NCBI GenBank assembly: GCA_029224185.1
Contig: CM055205.1
Location: 19,656,542 to 19,720,541, forward strand
Length of the DNA: 64,000 bases
From: Karalla daura
Lineage: Eukaryota; Chordata; Actinopteri; Chaetodontiformes; Leiognathidae
Direction of reading: 5' to 3'
Every line of letters starts with the position of its first letter. Position 1 is the first letter of the stretch. Shown here in pieces: positions 1 through 32,270 of this stretch. Under the pieces are notes generated by a model. It searched no databases. It saw nothing but the letters and a program-made list of their open reading frames with translations, and was not told the DNA's origin. The translations under genes were made by a program, and so were the position numbers.

Positions 1-14015
<14,015 letters not shown>

Positions 14016-14047
<32 letters not shown>

Positions 14048-14090
14048 CTACACACACACTCACATCATGCAAAAAAACACATGCAAATAT

Positions 14091-14121
<31 letters not shown>

Positions 14122-14225
14122 TGCACTTAGAGACACAATTATATATATATAAAAAAAACATACATGCCCAGTAATTTGTAAATTAACTTGTAAATGATAT
14201 GAAATCCACACACACTTACACACAC

Positions 14226-14258
<33 letters not shown>

Positions 14259-16150
14259 TGCTGTTGTGAGACACTCGCGCTCAAGTACGTGCCTGGGGAA
14301 AGCGACATCCTCCCGACAATTAACGGACGTCAAAAAAAATAAAAGAAAAGAGGAGAGAAATAAAAGAAAAGAGGAGAGAAATAAAAGAAAAGAGGAGAGA
14401 AATAAAAGAAAACTCGCCAAGAGGAGTCCATCGTTTGCGTGCACGGCCGTGAGAGGAAGAAAAGAGAAACCAGGAGAGTGTGTTCTTCGGAGAGGAAAAC
14501 AGCAGCGAAAAGAAAAGAAAAGGAGGGAGGGGGACCGGCCTGGGAGCGAGGGCGAGCCGGGGCCTCGAGGCCTGGGGCCCCTCACGTCTGACCCCCGCCC
14601 CTCCCCCTCCCCTCCCCCCCTCCACCACCCTCTCACTCCTCTTTCCTCCCCGCTGTCCCTCTTGTTTTTCCACTCATCTCACGTGCTCTACCTCCCCCCC
14701 CACACACACACACACACACACCTCCCAAAAAGGAAAGGAAAGAAAAAAAAGGGTCACACTCGGACATTTTCTCCATTTCTATGAGCCCAGGTCCACAGCG
14801 TGAGCAACGCGGCCGCTCAGACCCACTTCCTCTCTTCGACGACCCGTCTGGGTCGACCCACGACCTTTTAGTTTTTACAAACTAACTAGTTAGGGTTAAC
14901 TAGTAAAGCTAACTAGTAAAGCTAACTTCACCCGGTCGTGGGGACGGACGACGTCTGCGGGGTGCGTTGCTCACGCTGGAGACTTGGAGCAACTCTAAAC
15001 TTTTGTGTTTTTTACGACAAAAGGAACCAAAGAACTGAAGCCACCAGTTTCCACCCACAGTAAGAGAAGAGGGAACTGACCAGATGACACCAGCTGGGTC
15101 TTGCCTGTTAGATTGATCTGTTTTTTTTTGTTTTTTTATTATTATTATTATTATTGTTTTTGTCACGTCCTCACTTTGTAATACTATCGTCATGACGCCC
15201 TGCATCTTTATCAAAATAGTCTTAAAAATGTGATCTCAAAGTGACCTCTCTGCTGCTGGGCAGAGCTCAGTGTGATGCGAGCTTCACTTTTATTTTTATT
15301 GATTTTTTTTTTAATAAACTGGACGTTCGCTCCAGTTTCCAGAAGACGTGTCCGTGCTTAGATCAGTGAATTGAAAAGCCATTATTTTTGTAAACTGTGT
15401 TGAACTTGATGCTTTGTACGTGCATGCTGAGGGGCTGATTCTTCTCTGAATTGTGGATCAGGCTACCAGGGTCACTACCACACACCAGTCCAGTATTCCT
15501 TATGAATTCATAGCTTTCTGGGTGCTTTGATGATTGTTTTTTTTTGTTTTTTGTTTTGTTTTTGTTGTTTTTTTTCCCATCCAGGACACATTTTCACAGA
15601 TGATCATCGTCAGGGTTTTAAATATGTATATGAGATTCAAAGTTCCCTCCTTCTTTTTCCCTTCAGCAGTGAATAAAATGTGTGCTTTACTGAAAGAAAC
15701 TGTGTGGCAAGGTGCTAATTATACCAAAGCATAAAACTAAACGTAGTCACTTTGAGTCCTTCATTTTTCTTTTAGTCTCTTTTTACGATTTCATAAAGCT
15801 TTTTACTGGGGAAAGTGTGCATTACATTCCATTTGTACAGAAATAGTGATATTCTATTGTATTTATTTAAAACAAACAGGGTGCTTTGAGATTAAACACA
15901 CAAGGACCACCAAATATTCCAGTCAAATGTGGTATATTTCATTTGTATTTATTTCCTGCAGCTGACACTTGAAGGTCGAGTGGAGCGAGTGACGGTGCTT
16001 CTGTCCACGCCCTGTCCAAACCTCCTTTTGTAGAACCAAAGAATCTGTGGCCATATTTTATTGTAATATCCCTTTTTTTAGTGTTTTCGTCAACTGTACT
16101 GTGCTGTTACATTTTGCTTCCACTGTAATGATTAAATGGTGACTCTCCAG
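14016..16150 (+). other. col11a2: col11a2 3'UTR
   Basis: Non-coding sequence after the TAA. It holds several CA runs (14015-14045, 14093-14120, 14228-14256, 14700-14721). Between about 14338 and 14412 a 20-bp purine-rich unit (aaagaaaagaggagagaaat) is repeated more than three times. A short TTA run lies at 15136-15156. Candidate polyadenylation signals are AATAAA at 15313 and 15672 and ATTAAA at 16131. No convincing ORF is present. The end is placed after the ATTAAA, about 600 bp before the hsd17b8 3' end, so the two genes converge. Confidence 0.6.
14338..14412. repeat. 20-bp purine-rich minisatellite in the 3'UTR
   Basis: Three near-identical copies plus a partial of an A/G-only 20-mer in direct tandem. 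The tract is strand-asymmetric, purine on the mRNA strand. Confidence 0.85.
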
Positions 16151-16753
16151 CTCTGTCACTTCTCCTTGTCATCGCTGAGTTGACGTTTACTGGGTTCCAG
16201 GCTCCAGTTTGTGGCTTCGCTGGTCATAGAAATGTAGCGTAGAAAATCAGAGATAGAAGAAAACACTGTCACGTGATCCTTGGTATTTCTATCTGAAGAA
16301 AATAGTGGGGGGAGTCGGGGGTGGGGGGGTAGAGGGAGGGGGCAGCTATGGAGTGAAATCACACAAAGGTTCTGGTTTTATTTGTTTGGTTGTTTCATGT
16401 GTTTGTTTCATTGTTAATATAGCAGGGAATGTGGGGTCGTTACGGCCGAAACCAGAAGAAGAAATAATAACAACTGAATCTGACTTTGAGACTCTCCGGA
16501 GAGAATGGCCCCAAATATTGTGTTGGAGATTAAAAAAGAAAATTCAACATAAAGAAACATGGTGCTGAAAAGAGAAAGAAGTATTCTTTTATAATGTGTG
16601 TAAGTAATTTTTTAAATTCTTGTTTCTGTAATATATAATCTTTAAAAAAAAAAAGAGAGACTCGACTCTTGTTTCCTCCAGTAGTTGTTTCCTGTAAATG
16701 GCCACAGGTGTTCTTTCAAATTAAAAGTTACAGCCAGATGTTAGAAAGTGTTG
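16150..16753. other. Intergenic gap between col11a2 and hsd17b8 3' ends
   Basis: Short convergent intergenic stretch with a G-rich patch around 16305-16345 and an A-run near 16644. No gene or structured element is recognised. Confidence 0.5.
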
Positions 16754-16759
16754 TTTATT
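16754..16759 (-). terminator. hsd17b8: Polyadenylation signal of hsd17b8
   Basis: AATAAA on the minus strand, about 135 bases beyond the hsd17b8 stop codon at 16892. It is the first good hexamer downstream of the gene. Confidence 0.6.
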
Positions 16760-16891
16760 GGCAGAAAAAGTCACTTTACAACATTATAATAACTGTTTAT
16801 ACATAATCACATCAAACATCAGATGAATCATTTCAACAATGAAATGAAACGACTGGCCTTCACTAGGCTTCACTGGTACGACAGAGACGGT

Positions 16892-19595
16892 TTATCCACT
16901 GAAGAGTCCACCTGACAAAGACAGACACGTGAAGTAAACAAACAAATATGTTGAAGTGTGGAGGCGTGGAGGTGGAGGAGCTGACTCTGACGGTACCTGT
17001 CACTTCGACGCTGACTCCTGTGACGTACCGAGAGTCGTCGGAGGCGAGAAAGGCACAGACGTCAGCGACCTCTGGAGGTCAAACAGCGGAGAGACACACC
17101 AGTATGAGCCCAGGTCAACCAGCATCAAAACTGGAGACGGGTAATGGGGGGGGACATCACCCACCTGCAGGTTCGCCCATCCTTCCCAGAGGCACCAAGG
17201 ACTTCATCTGAAACACACGAGAGTCTTCAGGAGTCAGGATCACCCGTCAACACTCAGGTTGGTTCAGGTCACATGGGTCTGAGTGCACCCTGCTGGCTGC
17301 TGCTGTGGCTTAAATGTGACCCTGTGAGAGCGTGTCTGTGCCACACCTTAGCGATGACCTTCTCTGGAACCTTCGCCGTCATCGGGGTCGAAATGAAACC
17401 TGGCAGCACGCAGTTGCACCGGATCCCAAACCTGGAGGAAGAGGGGAAGGGAAACGTCTGAGACGGGAAGTTCAGTACTTGACGGGTGCAGCGATCTCCT
17501 CTCACCTGCTCAGCTCTTTAGCTGCAGTCCTGGTTAAACCCTCCACTCCAGATTTAGAGGCGGCGTAATTTGCCTGCCCGATATTTCCCACCTGCAGAGG
17601 TCAAAGGTCAAACAGAACTGTGATGCAGTCCAACAAAGCTCAGACTTCATAAACAGTGTGAGTGGGATCAATAAAGTTGTTTTTTATCTGTCTACGTTAA
17701 GTTATTTGTGCACCTCACCCCAAGTATTACATAAACTTTAACAAATACAGTTTCTCACAAAAGTGAGTAAACCCTTTAATTTCCCAGAGGGAAGCATCCC
17801 AAAGGGATCAATACAGTTAACTCTAATTCTAACTAACATTTTACAGTGTCCAGAAAAGACATAATAAAATATTTGCAGACTGTGAAGGGTGTACTCACTT
17901 CTGTCAGGTGCTGTATATGACAGCTACACACTTCAATGAATATCAGCTGTGTATGTTTGGCCTGCAGACATCTCACCTTTCCAACAATGCTGCCCATTGT
18001 GATGATGGATCCTTTGGGTGCCCCACAGGCCACCAGGGCCTGAGCGACAGCCTGAGTCACCAGGAACGACCCCTGGCACAGGAGGAGACAGAGGAGAAGT
18101 GACTGAACTTCTGGTGTTTCACAGACAGAGAAAAATAACCCAGACTCTGGATTGTTGTCAGGTAAAGCCAGGGTTTGCTGGAACAGCAGTGTGGCAGCTG
18201 CATACCTTCAGGTTCACCTGGATCACTCTGTCGAACTGATCCTCGTCCAGGTGGAGCAGGAAGTTGTCCTGCGTGATGCCTGCTGCATTTACACACACAG
18301 AGGGAGGCTGAAAGTAATGAGTCTGCCAGGAGAGAGAGAGAGAGAGACACATCAACTGCTTTGTTATTTAGTCCATAAAGGCAAAATTGAGAGTAGTGTG
18401 ACCCTGGTCCGTCTCACACACCTGGATGCGTGTGACCAGCTTATTCACGCTCTCTTTGGACGACACGTCCACCACAGCCGCCATGTGGTCCTGCCCTCGT
18501 AGGCCACTGGGCAGAAGGCTCAGCGTGTCACGGGCAGACTCCTCGTTGATGTCCGCCACCACCACGGAGGCGCCCTCGGAGGCGAAACGCTGGCATACCG
18601 CCTGGCCGATCCCACTGCCTCCACCTGGGAGGGAGGAGCACAGCACGACATCAAATACACTCACATAAGAATGAAACAAAACCACAATAACTGAGGTCTC
18701 AGGACCAGACAATAAGTAAACAGAAAATAACAATACTGCAAGCAAAAGTAATAAATGTAATAAAAAATGAGACAGCTAAAAGTTACGCTAAAAATAAAAG
18801 CCCAGCAGACATTATGGATGATGATGATGATGTGGAAATATAACTTCTTATGTGCAAATATTGGACCTAAGACTGTACATCTTCATAATAGATAGGTTTT
18901 ATGAAGCACACCACAATGCAAAATGTCTCAACCTATAGGCCTGTCTCACATCTGGTCATGAGGTGTGGGTAAGCTAGCTGGTTGGATGAAGTGGTGAAAG
19001 AGGCTGTGAAGAGGAGAGGAGTGTTTGGTCCCCACAACCAAGATCCAAACAGTTGTGTGAACAAGCTTAAAATAGGGCAGCGATGAAGGCGAGTTAGTTT
19101 AGAGTCTTTAATAAAAGGTTAGGGACTATTTAATGTGGTTTTCTGCATTTTATGTGAACCATTTTTTCGTCATGCAAAGTTTTGCTGCATGTAACTGTTA
19201 TCATTAGGGTTTCATTCTTCAGCACATTGTGCTCGTTCGTTGTATTTGGACCCTTCATAAGTGACTGATAACTGACAGTTAACTAGCCTTGATCGTAGCA
19301 CCGCTCCTCTGAAAGTCACGGCCTCAGCCTCAGTTCTGGGTCCTGGTTTAACTAACCTTTAGTCACAGATTGAAGGTGAATAAAACACTCTCGAGCAAAA
19401 CGCGCTGTAGCACCAAAGTCACTGAGCAGGTAACACTTGACACACGTCGGGAGTTCCTTAGAATGACTTACAACGAGAGACTACAATCGGCAGACTTTTC
19501 CGTATTTTTTTATGACGAAACACTCACGTAACATTAGATTCGAACTTACCAGTGACCACTGCCAACCTTGATATAAGTCTTGTGGTGGCCGCCAT
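16892..19595 (-). CDS. hsd17b8: (3R)-3-hydroxyacyl / estradiol 17-beta dehydrogenase type 8, SDR family
   Basis: NAD-dependent short-chain dehydrogenase. In vertebrates HSD17B8 is mitochondrial, acts in fatty acid synthesis as part of a ketoacyl reductase, and can oxidise estradiol. Nine exons (minus, 5' to 3'): 19595-19550, 18624-18422, 18307-18206, 18072-17977, 17591-17506, 17431-17347, 17207-17165, 17071-16997, 16911-16892. They splice to an open frame of 251 aa (human 261). The Rossmann motif TGGGSGIG lies at residues 15-22 and NAAG at 90-93. The catalytic residues are Ser145, Tyr158 and Lys162 in YAASK. The C-terminus [13 protein letters not shown] ends in TAA. The start ATG sits in a GGCGGCC context and the first exon codes only 15 residues plus one base. 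The gene is tail-to-tail with col11a2, as in the conserved MHC-flanking linkage. Confidence 0.93.
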
Positions 19596-21310
19596 GATGA
19601 TTTTTAAAATGATTTTGTGTTTTTGTAGTTCTAATTTTCCTCCACTGGGTGGCGATATTTCCCCTGTTGATTCCCCACCGGAAGTGGGGCGCACTTGCCA
19701 CTACCAATAAGGCGCATATATTGACGTATATTATCTGCTCGACTTGCGATACGTGATGTTGTGGTGTAGCTGTTTGAATAACTGGACCTTAAATTAATTT
19801 AAAATATTAATAATTACGTTCAGTGCGTAAAACTGTGAATATTAAGGCTATTTAAGCAGAAAACACCTAGTTCCAACGTCTGTTTGTATAGGTCTACCGA
19901 GCGGGCTTGACACTACCGGAAGTGATGACGGTACGTCCACTAGAGGGCAAAATATGACCGCATTTAGTGATTGGCCCCGTCTTGTGGACAAACTAGGAAT
20001 TACAAGAGTCCATAGACACACCCGTCCAGGCCCTCTTGTGGAGCGAGCTACAGCGAGAACTACCTGAAACCCCTGTTGACGTTGATGTGGCTTTTGTAGT
20101 TCCTATTTTATATGTTCTATTTGATGAATTATCTTTTAAAGTAGATTTTTATATCGATTATATAGATTAATATCTGTATTCTATATTAGATTTTACACAT
20201 ATAATTTATACGTTGACTGAAATTATCATTTATATGTAATACATAATTTGTACGATGATTCTTTTGCCAAGTAGTGAAAGAAAAGTCGATAGATCAGGTA
20301 AGATTAGATGAGATAAAAATGATAATGAGATAAGATAATACTTAATTTATCCCCTGAGGGGCAATCATTCTGTACAGCAGCCAAAAATTCATTCATCACA
20401 ACAGAGAAAATGATTTTTAGAGAAATCAGTACGACTATAGATTATATAAAATTAAATGTATATATCTAAACTTCAATTTGATATGTCTGTTTGCTGTCTC
20501 TAGTGTTATTTTAGTTTATTATTGCTATTTCAACTGGCACCTGGCGCAGCCCATGATCTGTGGATACCTTCTAGTGTACAGGACGAGAACCACAGCAGAG
20601 TAGTATTGATTGTCCACGTATATAACGTAGTTTCCGGTTATATTAAGCAGACGGTCTTAAGCAGAGCGTCAACAATGTCTACGATACGATGTGGTTGTTA
20701 TGTCTACTGAGAGACGCCGAGAGAAGATGTACGATGTTCTATCATTATTATCATTTTTACTATTATTTTGAAATATCCACAGATATGTATGCACCTGCTG
20801 TTACACATGATGTCCACAAGGGGGCACCAGAGATGACCATTTGCGGCAAATGAGATAAAAGTTTGGAAATCTGCGTCAGAATCTGGTTTTAATAGACGTA
20901 TTGATCCTATTTTCTGATCCCATGATTTATTTTATATTATTAGTGACTACAAAATATCGAGTGTATATATATATATATACGCACAGTAAATGCGAGCTAT
21001 CTATATATAGACATATAGCGGACTGATTCAATTAGATTTAGGGCGTGCTTTTATGGTACATGTACTCGTCAATGCAACACAGTCCAATAAACACCATAGT
21101 GAATGCCAGGAGTCAGTGTCAGAGTGGAGTTTTGTATTTAATATTAGGAGGAAAAAACCTGTTGCCAAAAACTTGTATTAGAATAATAAAACTCTACATT
21201 TCAATACATTTTGAAATTGTTATGAGTTGTCATGTTATCCTTAATGCTTTCACAAGCTAAATGTTTTCCTTGAACCAACCCATCTGGAAAGAAAACAAAT
21301 CCCCTGTCAA
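19596..21310. other. Intergenic, hsd17b8 promoter side to brd2 3' end
   Basis: About 1.7 kb without a gene. The first 100 bases upstream of the hsd17b8 ATG hold its presumed promoter. The rest is A/T-rich, with a short TA run near 20962-20980 and a weak dispersed-repeat segment (atttatcccctgaggggcaatc) near 20345-20366. No coding sequence is recognised. Confidence 0.5.
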
Positions 21311-23184
21311 TGAAAAGATGAACATGTCCCAGTTTATTTATATACAGATGGTCAGGTGAAATGATGGGAGTCAAGTACAGAGGCATTTTGATTTCAGACA
21401 AACTTCAGAAAAGTTGGACCAACGAGTATGGAGGGCTCAACTAGCTCACTGAAGAAAAAAAACATGCTCAAAGACTGTAAAATATGTACACTTCTACAAT
21501 CCTGACAGTTAAATCTGTGCATATTTCAAAGAGTAGACTTGGACTTGAAAGTGTTTGATTACTTTCAGTTTATGAAAAAAAAATCCCCATTCAAATTACT
21601 TCTAAATAAATAAATCAGTTTCAAACATACAATACTCCAATTTCAAGCCACAGGCAAAATGAAAAGAACAAAAAGATACACGCCTTACCTACATCACAAA
21701 CAGTGCATTGTTATTACAACTGGAGACCATCCGTTCATCTACTGGTTAAACTGGCTGCCACATCTGTAAGAGCCACTGTCATCTTTCACCCAGTCTCATC
21801 ACCTTTCTATGCAGAAAAAGAAGAGGAAAAAAAACAAGCTGAAAAGAGGAAAGCTCACCATCCACCAACCTAGATTTGCTGGTAAAAACCTATCAAGTTA
21901 ATAGTCACAAACAAGTCCGACAAAACTAACACAGAAAATGTAACTTTCAGCTGCCATAGATCTCAAAGGCCAAATGTTTTATAGTGGAGCAGTTTAGCTT
22001 GTGTCACTGCGGTGTCAGATCTTCCGACCCTTAGGAAAACCTCCTTGAAGGATCTAAACAGAGCCAGCTTCTCTCCTCTTTCTGTTTTTCGTCTGAGCAG
22101 ATGCTTCGTGACCCACGTCAGAACGGACTTCAGCACAAGACAAGAAACCAAAACAAACCAAAAGTGTTATTTGGGCACAGGTGAGTGGACAAGACACACC
22201 CTCACAATTTATTAGCAGATTGGTCACAGGAAGGAAAAAAAGCAACGTGTTTACAGAGAAAATGGATGAAAAAAAACCAAAGAGACGGCACACACGGGAA
22301 GAGAAATCTCCACGTATAGACTGATGTGTAACTGGGTCGGTGTCTGTGCAGAGGCCGTCCAGGGTACGCGGGTACGTGGAGCGGCCGTGCAGACGTCCGG
22401 CAGCTCTGTCCTCCACTGAACCAAAGGTGCTTCTGCGTGCAGAGTCTTTTCAACGCCTGCGTCAAAACTAGGAGGAACTTCACAAGGCTGCACTCGTGGT
22501 GCCAGGTATCACACTCACATATGTGCATGCAGACACACACGTGGCTCATTCACTCACACACACACACACACACACACAGGTGTTTCCCCCTCGACCTTCT
22601 GCCACTCAAGAAAAAAAAAAAAAACAATGTTCACCCACACTAATTCATCGTTCCCAAGAATGAGGGAATAAATAAGCTCCATAAAATGCTTCTTTATAAA
22701 AGAAAATAGATATTTGTAGAACTGTACACCTTATCTATACAGCATAAAGACAGAGAGCACAGGAAGAAGGGAAAATATCTCCAGAAATAAGACAATTCTG
22801 GCTCTAGCACCCTTATCCCTCCAACGCATGCTTTGCGTTTCTTTTCTTTTTTATTGCCAGAGATGGAGCGTCCCTCGCTCTGCCCTGCAAGGCCAGTCCT
22901 TCACAGAACCAACAGCTCAACCTCCCTCTTCATCCAATCCTCCACCTTCCACTACTCTGCATCTAGGACAGTATGGGACAAATGACGAGCGCAGGGAAAG
23001 CCCCATCTCTCTTTCTCTCTTTTAATGAACAGTGGAGCAGGTCGCCCAGCCCGGGCTCCTCTGCTCCGTCCTGCGGCTCCGTCGTCAGCAGCTCCACTGA
23101 GGCTCAGTCCACTGGCTGGGGCCACGCGCCAACGGGGGCCCCTCCTCTCTGGACCCTTTCACATGGAAACCACCGGCCCCTCGC
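21310..23184 (-). other. brd2: brd2 3'UTR
   Basis: Non-coding sequence downstream of the brd2 stop codon. It contains A-rich runs, an AC run (22557-22578) and a minus-strand AATAAA at 21333-21338, the likely distal polyadenylation signal. The length is inferred; nearer cleavage sites are possible. Confidence 0.5.
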
Positions 23185-28497
<5,313 letters not shown>

Positions 28498-28635
28498 CAG
28501 GATGGATCCGGATTCTGTTTTTAGCTAGAGTCAGACCTGGATCCGTCTCTGTTCTTCAGCTCGCTCCGCTCCCCGACACGGCGTAGTCCTTCTCCCTGCT
28601 TCGTTGAAATGGCGACGGAGCGACTACACCCGCGC

Positions 28636-28642
28636 TTATATA
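28636..28642 (-). promoter_or_regulatory. brd2: TATA box of brd2
   Basis: TATATAA on the minus strand, about 140 bases upstream of the predicted brd2 ATG. It is flanked by GC-rich sequence, with CCAAT boxes upstream. It implies transcription starting near 28610. Confidence 0.6.
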
Positions 28643-28654
28643 GACGAACCGCTC

Positions 28655-29025
28655 ACTCTATTGGATAGCTGTTTGCGAGATGACCCCGCCCAGGAAGCCG
28701 GTATTGGCTGTTTGCGAGGTCAGTCAAAGTCACCACACCTCTCGAAACTGTGTCGTCACTACCAAGCTTTCGGGCCAACCTATTCGCAAGTTTTCGCTGT
28801 CCGTCAAGGCAATTTCGCCACAGCATTGGTTCACCCTGTCCTGTAGTACAGAAGAGTCGTCTGTGATTGGTTTTTTGATGTAATCCTGTACAAAATATGA
28901 GAGCACCGTGTCCGCCCTCCTCCTTATCGCACTACATTACGTCAACGTGTGCAAAGCGACAGAGCTCATTGGTCGATACGGTCGCAACGCGGGATTTCGG
29001 GCCGGATCCCGGGCAGACGATTGGT
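28655..29025 (-). promoter_or_regulatory. brd2: CCAAT-box-dense brd2 promoter
   Basis: Six ATTGG pentamers on the plus strand (CCAAT on the brd2 sense strand) start at 28660, 28703, 28825, 28866, 28968 and 29020. All have the same orientation. The first two are each followed by the same 12-mer gctgtttgcgag (28668-28679 and 28707-28718), so this module is duplicated. A GC box (ccccgccc) sits at 28684-28691. CCAAT boxes are the binding site of NF-Y; the functional claim is inferred. Confidence 0.6.
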
Positions 29026-32000
29026 CCTTCAACTAGATCACGCGCACCCCTTGATAGCAAAGAACCCAGCGGCCGCTCCCCGTCTTGGAGAAGAAGCACA
29101 AGGCCGCCATCTTAGAGTGGCAGTTGCATTGTTAAAAACACGTAAATATACTATTCAGGACAATAGATGAAGCGCATAAACGTCAATATGGCACTTACTT
29201 GTCGATAAACACGAGACTGAGATAAGTGGTGTAGTCCGACGTAGGTTTAAACACTACTCAAACGTGTGAGAAACCAACAAGGCCTTTGTCTTTCTCTCTC
29301 TCTCACACACACACACAATAGACATTATTCGGATTCTGTCCAGGTTTCCAACACACTGGGTGGTGAAATTGCTACATATCCACATTACCTTCAGAGATAA
29401 AGTCAAGCCACACCTTACAGGTCAAACCACTATCCAGGGAATGACGCAGCAGTATTTCCTTTCACTATCTTTAACCTCTAATGGTTTATACAAAGTAACT
29501 ACTGTTACTATCAAGTCATTTCCACATCCGACTTAAACACATAATTAACGTTAATCAAGTTAACACACGAGATTAACTTAGAAAACATGTCGTCATAGGT
29601 TTGAGAAGCTACTACCACTCGACTCTGGCCTTACTATGGACCAAATAAAATTTAAAACCTCCTTTCAAGACGATAAATTGAGTTTCGGAAAGTTGTTTTC
29701 TGATGAAACGTCTGACTTCAGCAAGCAAACAAAATGGTTACCTAACCACAAGCAGCCCATCCCCCACACCAAGGTTACACTACAATGTCAGTCGATTAAA
29801 CAGCTACAAAAGTGACGTTAAGCTCTCGCAAAATTAAACATCCAGACTCGTTCTGATACATCCAACGCTATAATACATAAAGTAGACTTGGGTTTAGGTG
29901 TAAAATGAATTATCCGACACAATAAAAATAAACATTTAAAAGAATGTTATAAAAACCTTGAGTTCTTAAATGAAATAAATACAAATGTCGCTCGATAAAT
30001 CCCAAATAAGGCGAAACCTTTCTTGAAATAATCTTCTTGTCTTCCACCTCGGTACTTTTTAACCAGGACATTTCCCCTCCAACATGTCCACCTCCTCCCC
30101 CCGTCCCTGCTGCAGGGTGGGGGAGGGGAATCATGTGACCCAGCAGCCTGTTTATCGAAACCTGAACACGTGGCATTCCACAACAAGCTCGTCAACAAAA
30201 CACGTATTCCCTCCTTAAATGTCCTCCTGTGTCGAATTCTTGTCATAAACACAGCGTATTAGGTCCGAATTTGGGAATAAAAGTTGGCACAACATCCAAA
30301 CAAAGAGCATACTTTCAAGCGGAGAAGGAAGGTCTCGATTGGTCATGCCTAATCACGTGACGAACATGATTTAGCACGACTGATTGTGCTATTTCCCAAA
30401 CTTCCTCTATTGTAATCCGTTTATGGTCGCAGTAATCCTTTACAGCTCATTTCACTTGTTGGCTCCCAGATCTGTCCAAACTGTTGCAAAAAAAATGCCT
30501 TTTCTCCAGATGACGAGTGCCGTCGACCTCGGTGTTGCAACACGAAGTACTGCGCATGCGTGTACGCAAGCGCTGCACGGAGGCTGCTCCAAGAGCAGGT
30601 TTGACTGGTATCACATGTTTGATGTGGAGCGCTGACTATCTCTGGTTTGCAGAAGAGAGACGAGTCTTTCCATATCGGAGGAGCATAGACGACAGAAAGG
30701 CAAACAAACAATACATCTGTCTGTTTATCTGTCTATATATGTCTGTTATTCTCGTTTGAATTGCACAGCAAACTACTGAACATAGTTTCTGTTTATATTT
30801 CATTGTGTGTGTGCATTTTCTACTCCAGGTTTTCAGTTTCACTGTATATTTAAGCACTGTAGCCTTCTTGCTATTGTCATGTGATGATCACAATCTTTAG
30901 CTCGCAAACAAACATATTAAGATGAGCCACTGATCTGATAAAACAACATGTGATATTTTTCCCATATTTCTGCTCCAGCCTGAGTATCCACAAGCAACCC
31001 TGCAGACAGGAATTGGAAGGAAGGAGGGGTTGGTGGATTACGTCAGAATCAGCCTCCTCTGACTCATCAGCAGTGCTGTTTCTCTCTCATACATACACAC
31101 TGTCACCCTCTCCCTGTGTGCCCCTCTGTTTTTAAGTGCTTGGCTGCACCAGCTTGTCACATGATAGCAATCAATCCAAAAATGGTTGCCAAGGAAGCTA
31201 TCTCTCTTATAACACATTCAAAGTTAAAAGGTGCTAGAGTTTTACAGTATTATAACATCCAGTTGTATCCTTATAGCCACACGACATGATCACAGATTCC
31301 TATAATGGTGTTTGCATAAGTCATGCTGTCATAAATGAGTGTTGTGTGGCTGTCTTGTTTGCACAGCTCTCGGTCTCAGCCACAGTCCGTTTAATAGTCT
31401 CACTATGACTGGCAAGTCTTCCCTAGCAACAGCAGCCCCTTTGACAACCAAAGCAAGCAGCGGTTTACAAATACACAAAGGCACTGCAGTGCTTTTAAGG
31501 TTAGCTCCTGTTCAGTCCTGCCTTTAGGTTGTCAACTCTTGAGCATCACATTCTCTGTTCCTGTCAGACATACATTTTTTAATGTTGATCACAGTATTTT
31601 TGGCAGCCAGCACACTACATTTTTCATTCCAAGCAGTTTTCATTTGCATCCCAGAATGATGGTGCTTTGCAAAGCTCTACTTAAACTGGCACTTCTTCAC
31701 TGTAATCTAATGCTGCAAAGACAAAAGTCTTTCTATTTTCTTGTAGTCTTCTCTTAATTTATAACTACTTTGTATTTATCACACTTTCTAATACGCTTAA
31801 CAGTCACATTTACAGCATGAGTTAAACAAAATAAGCTCTCCTTGCATGTATTGTTTGACACAAAGACGATGCGCAAATCTATCACAATAATATTCATGTA
31901 ATGGAGGCAAAATAGCCACAGTTTTGTAGATGCCAGATAACAATACACTGACTTTCTCATGACACTTGGTGTATCATAGTTTATTTAAGTAGAAAGGGCT

Positions 32001-32236
32001 ATTTCAGTGTTTTAGTGCTGCAGTTACTGTCTATCATTAAATGTGCGTTTTGTTGGTCATACAAAGTGAAAATGTGCAAATTAAACTCCCCAAGTCTTAG
32101 AAAGTAACAGCTGCCAAATTATTTTGCTGTGCAAAATGAGTTGTAAATGTGTGAACCTGAGTTAGGACACTTCATTATGAGCACCAAAAAGGGAGCAGGG
32201 ACTCCAAGGTGAATGATTTCCATCTGAATACTGAAT

Positions 32237-32270
<34 letters not shown>

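Noticed and set aside
29910..30759. Small frames of 80-100 codons between brd2 and the LINE
   Set aside because: No domain, no splice-consistent extension and biased composition; consistent with chance ORFs.
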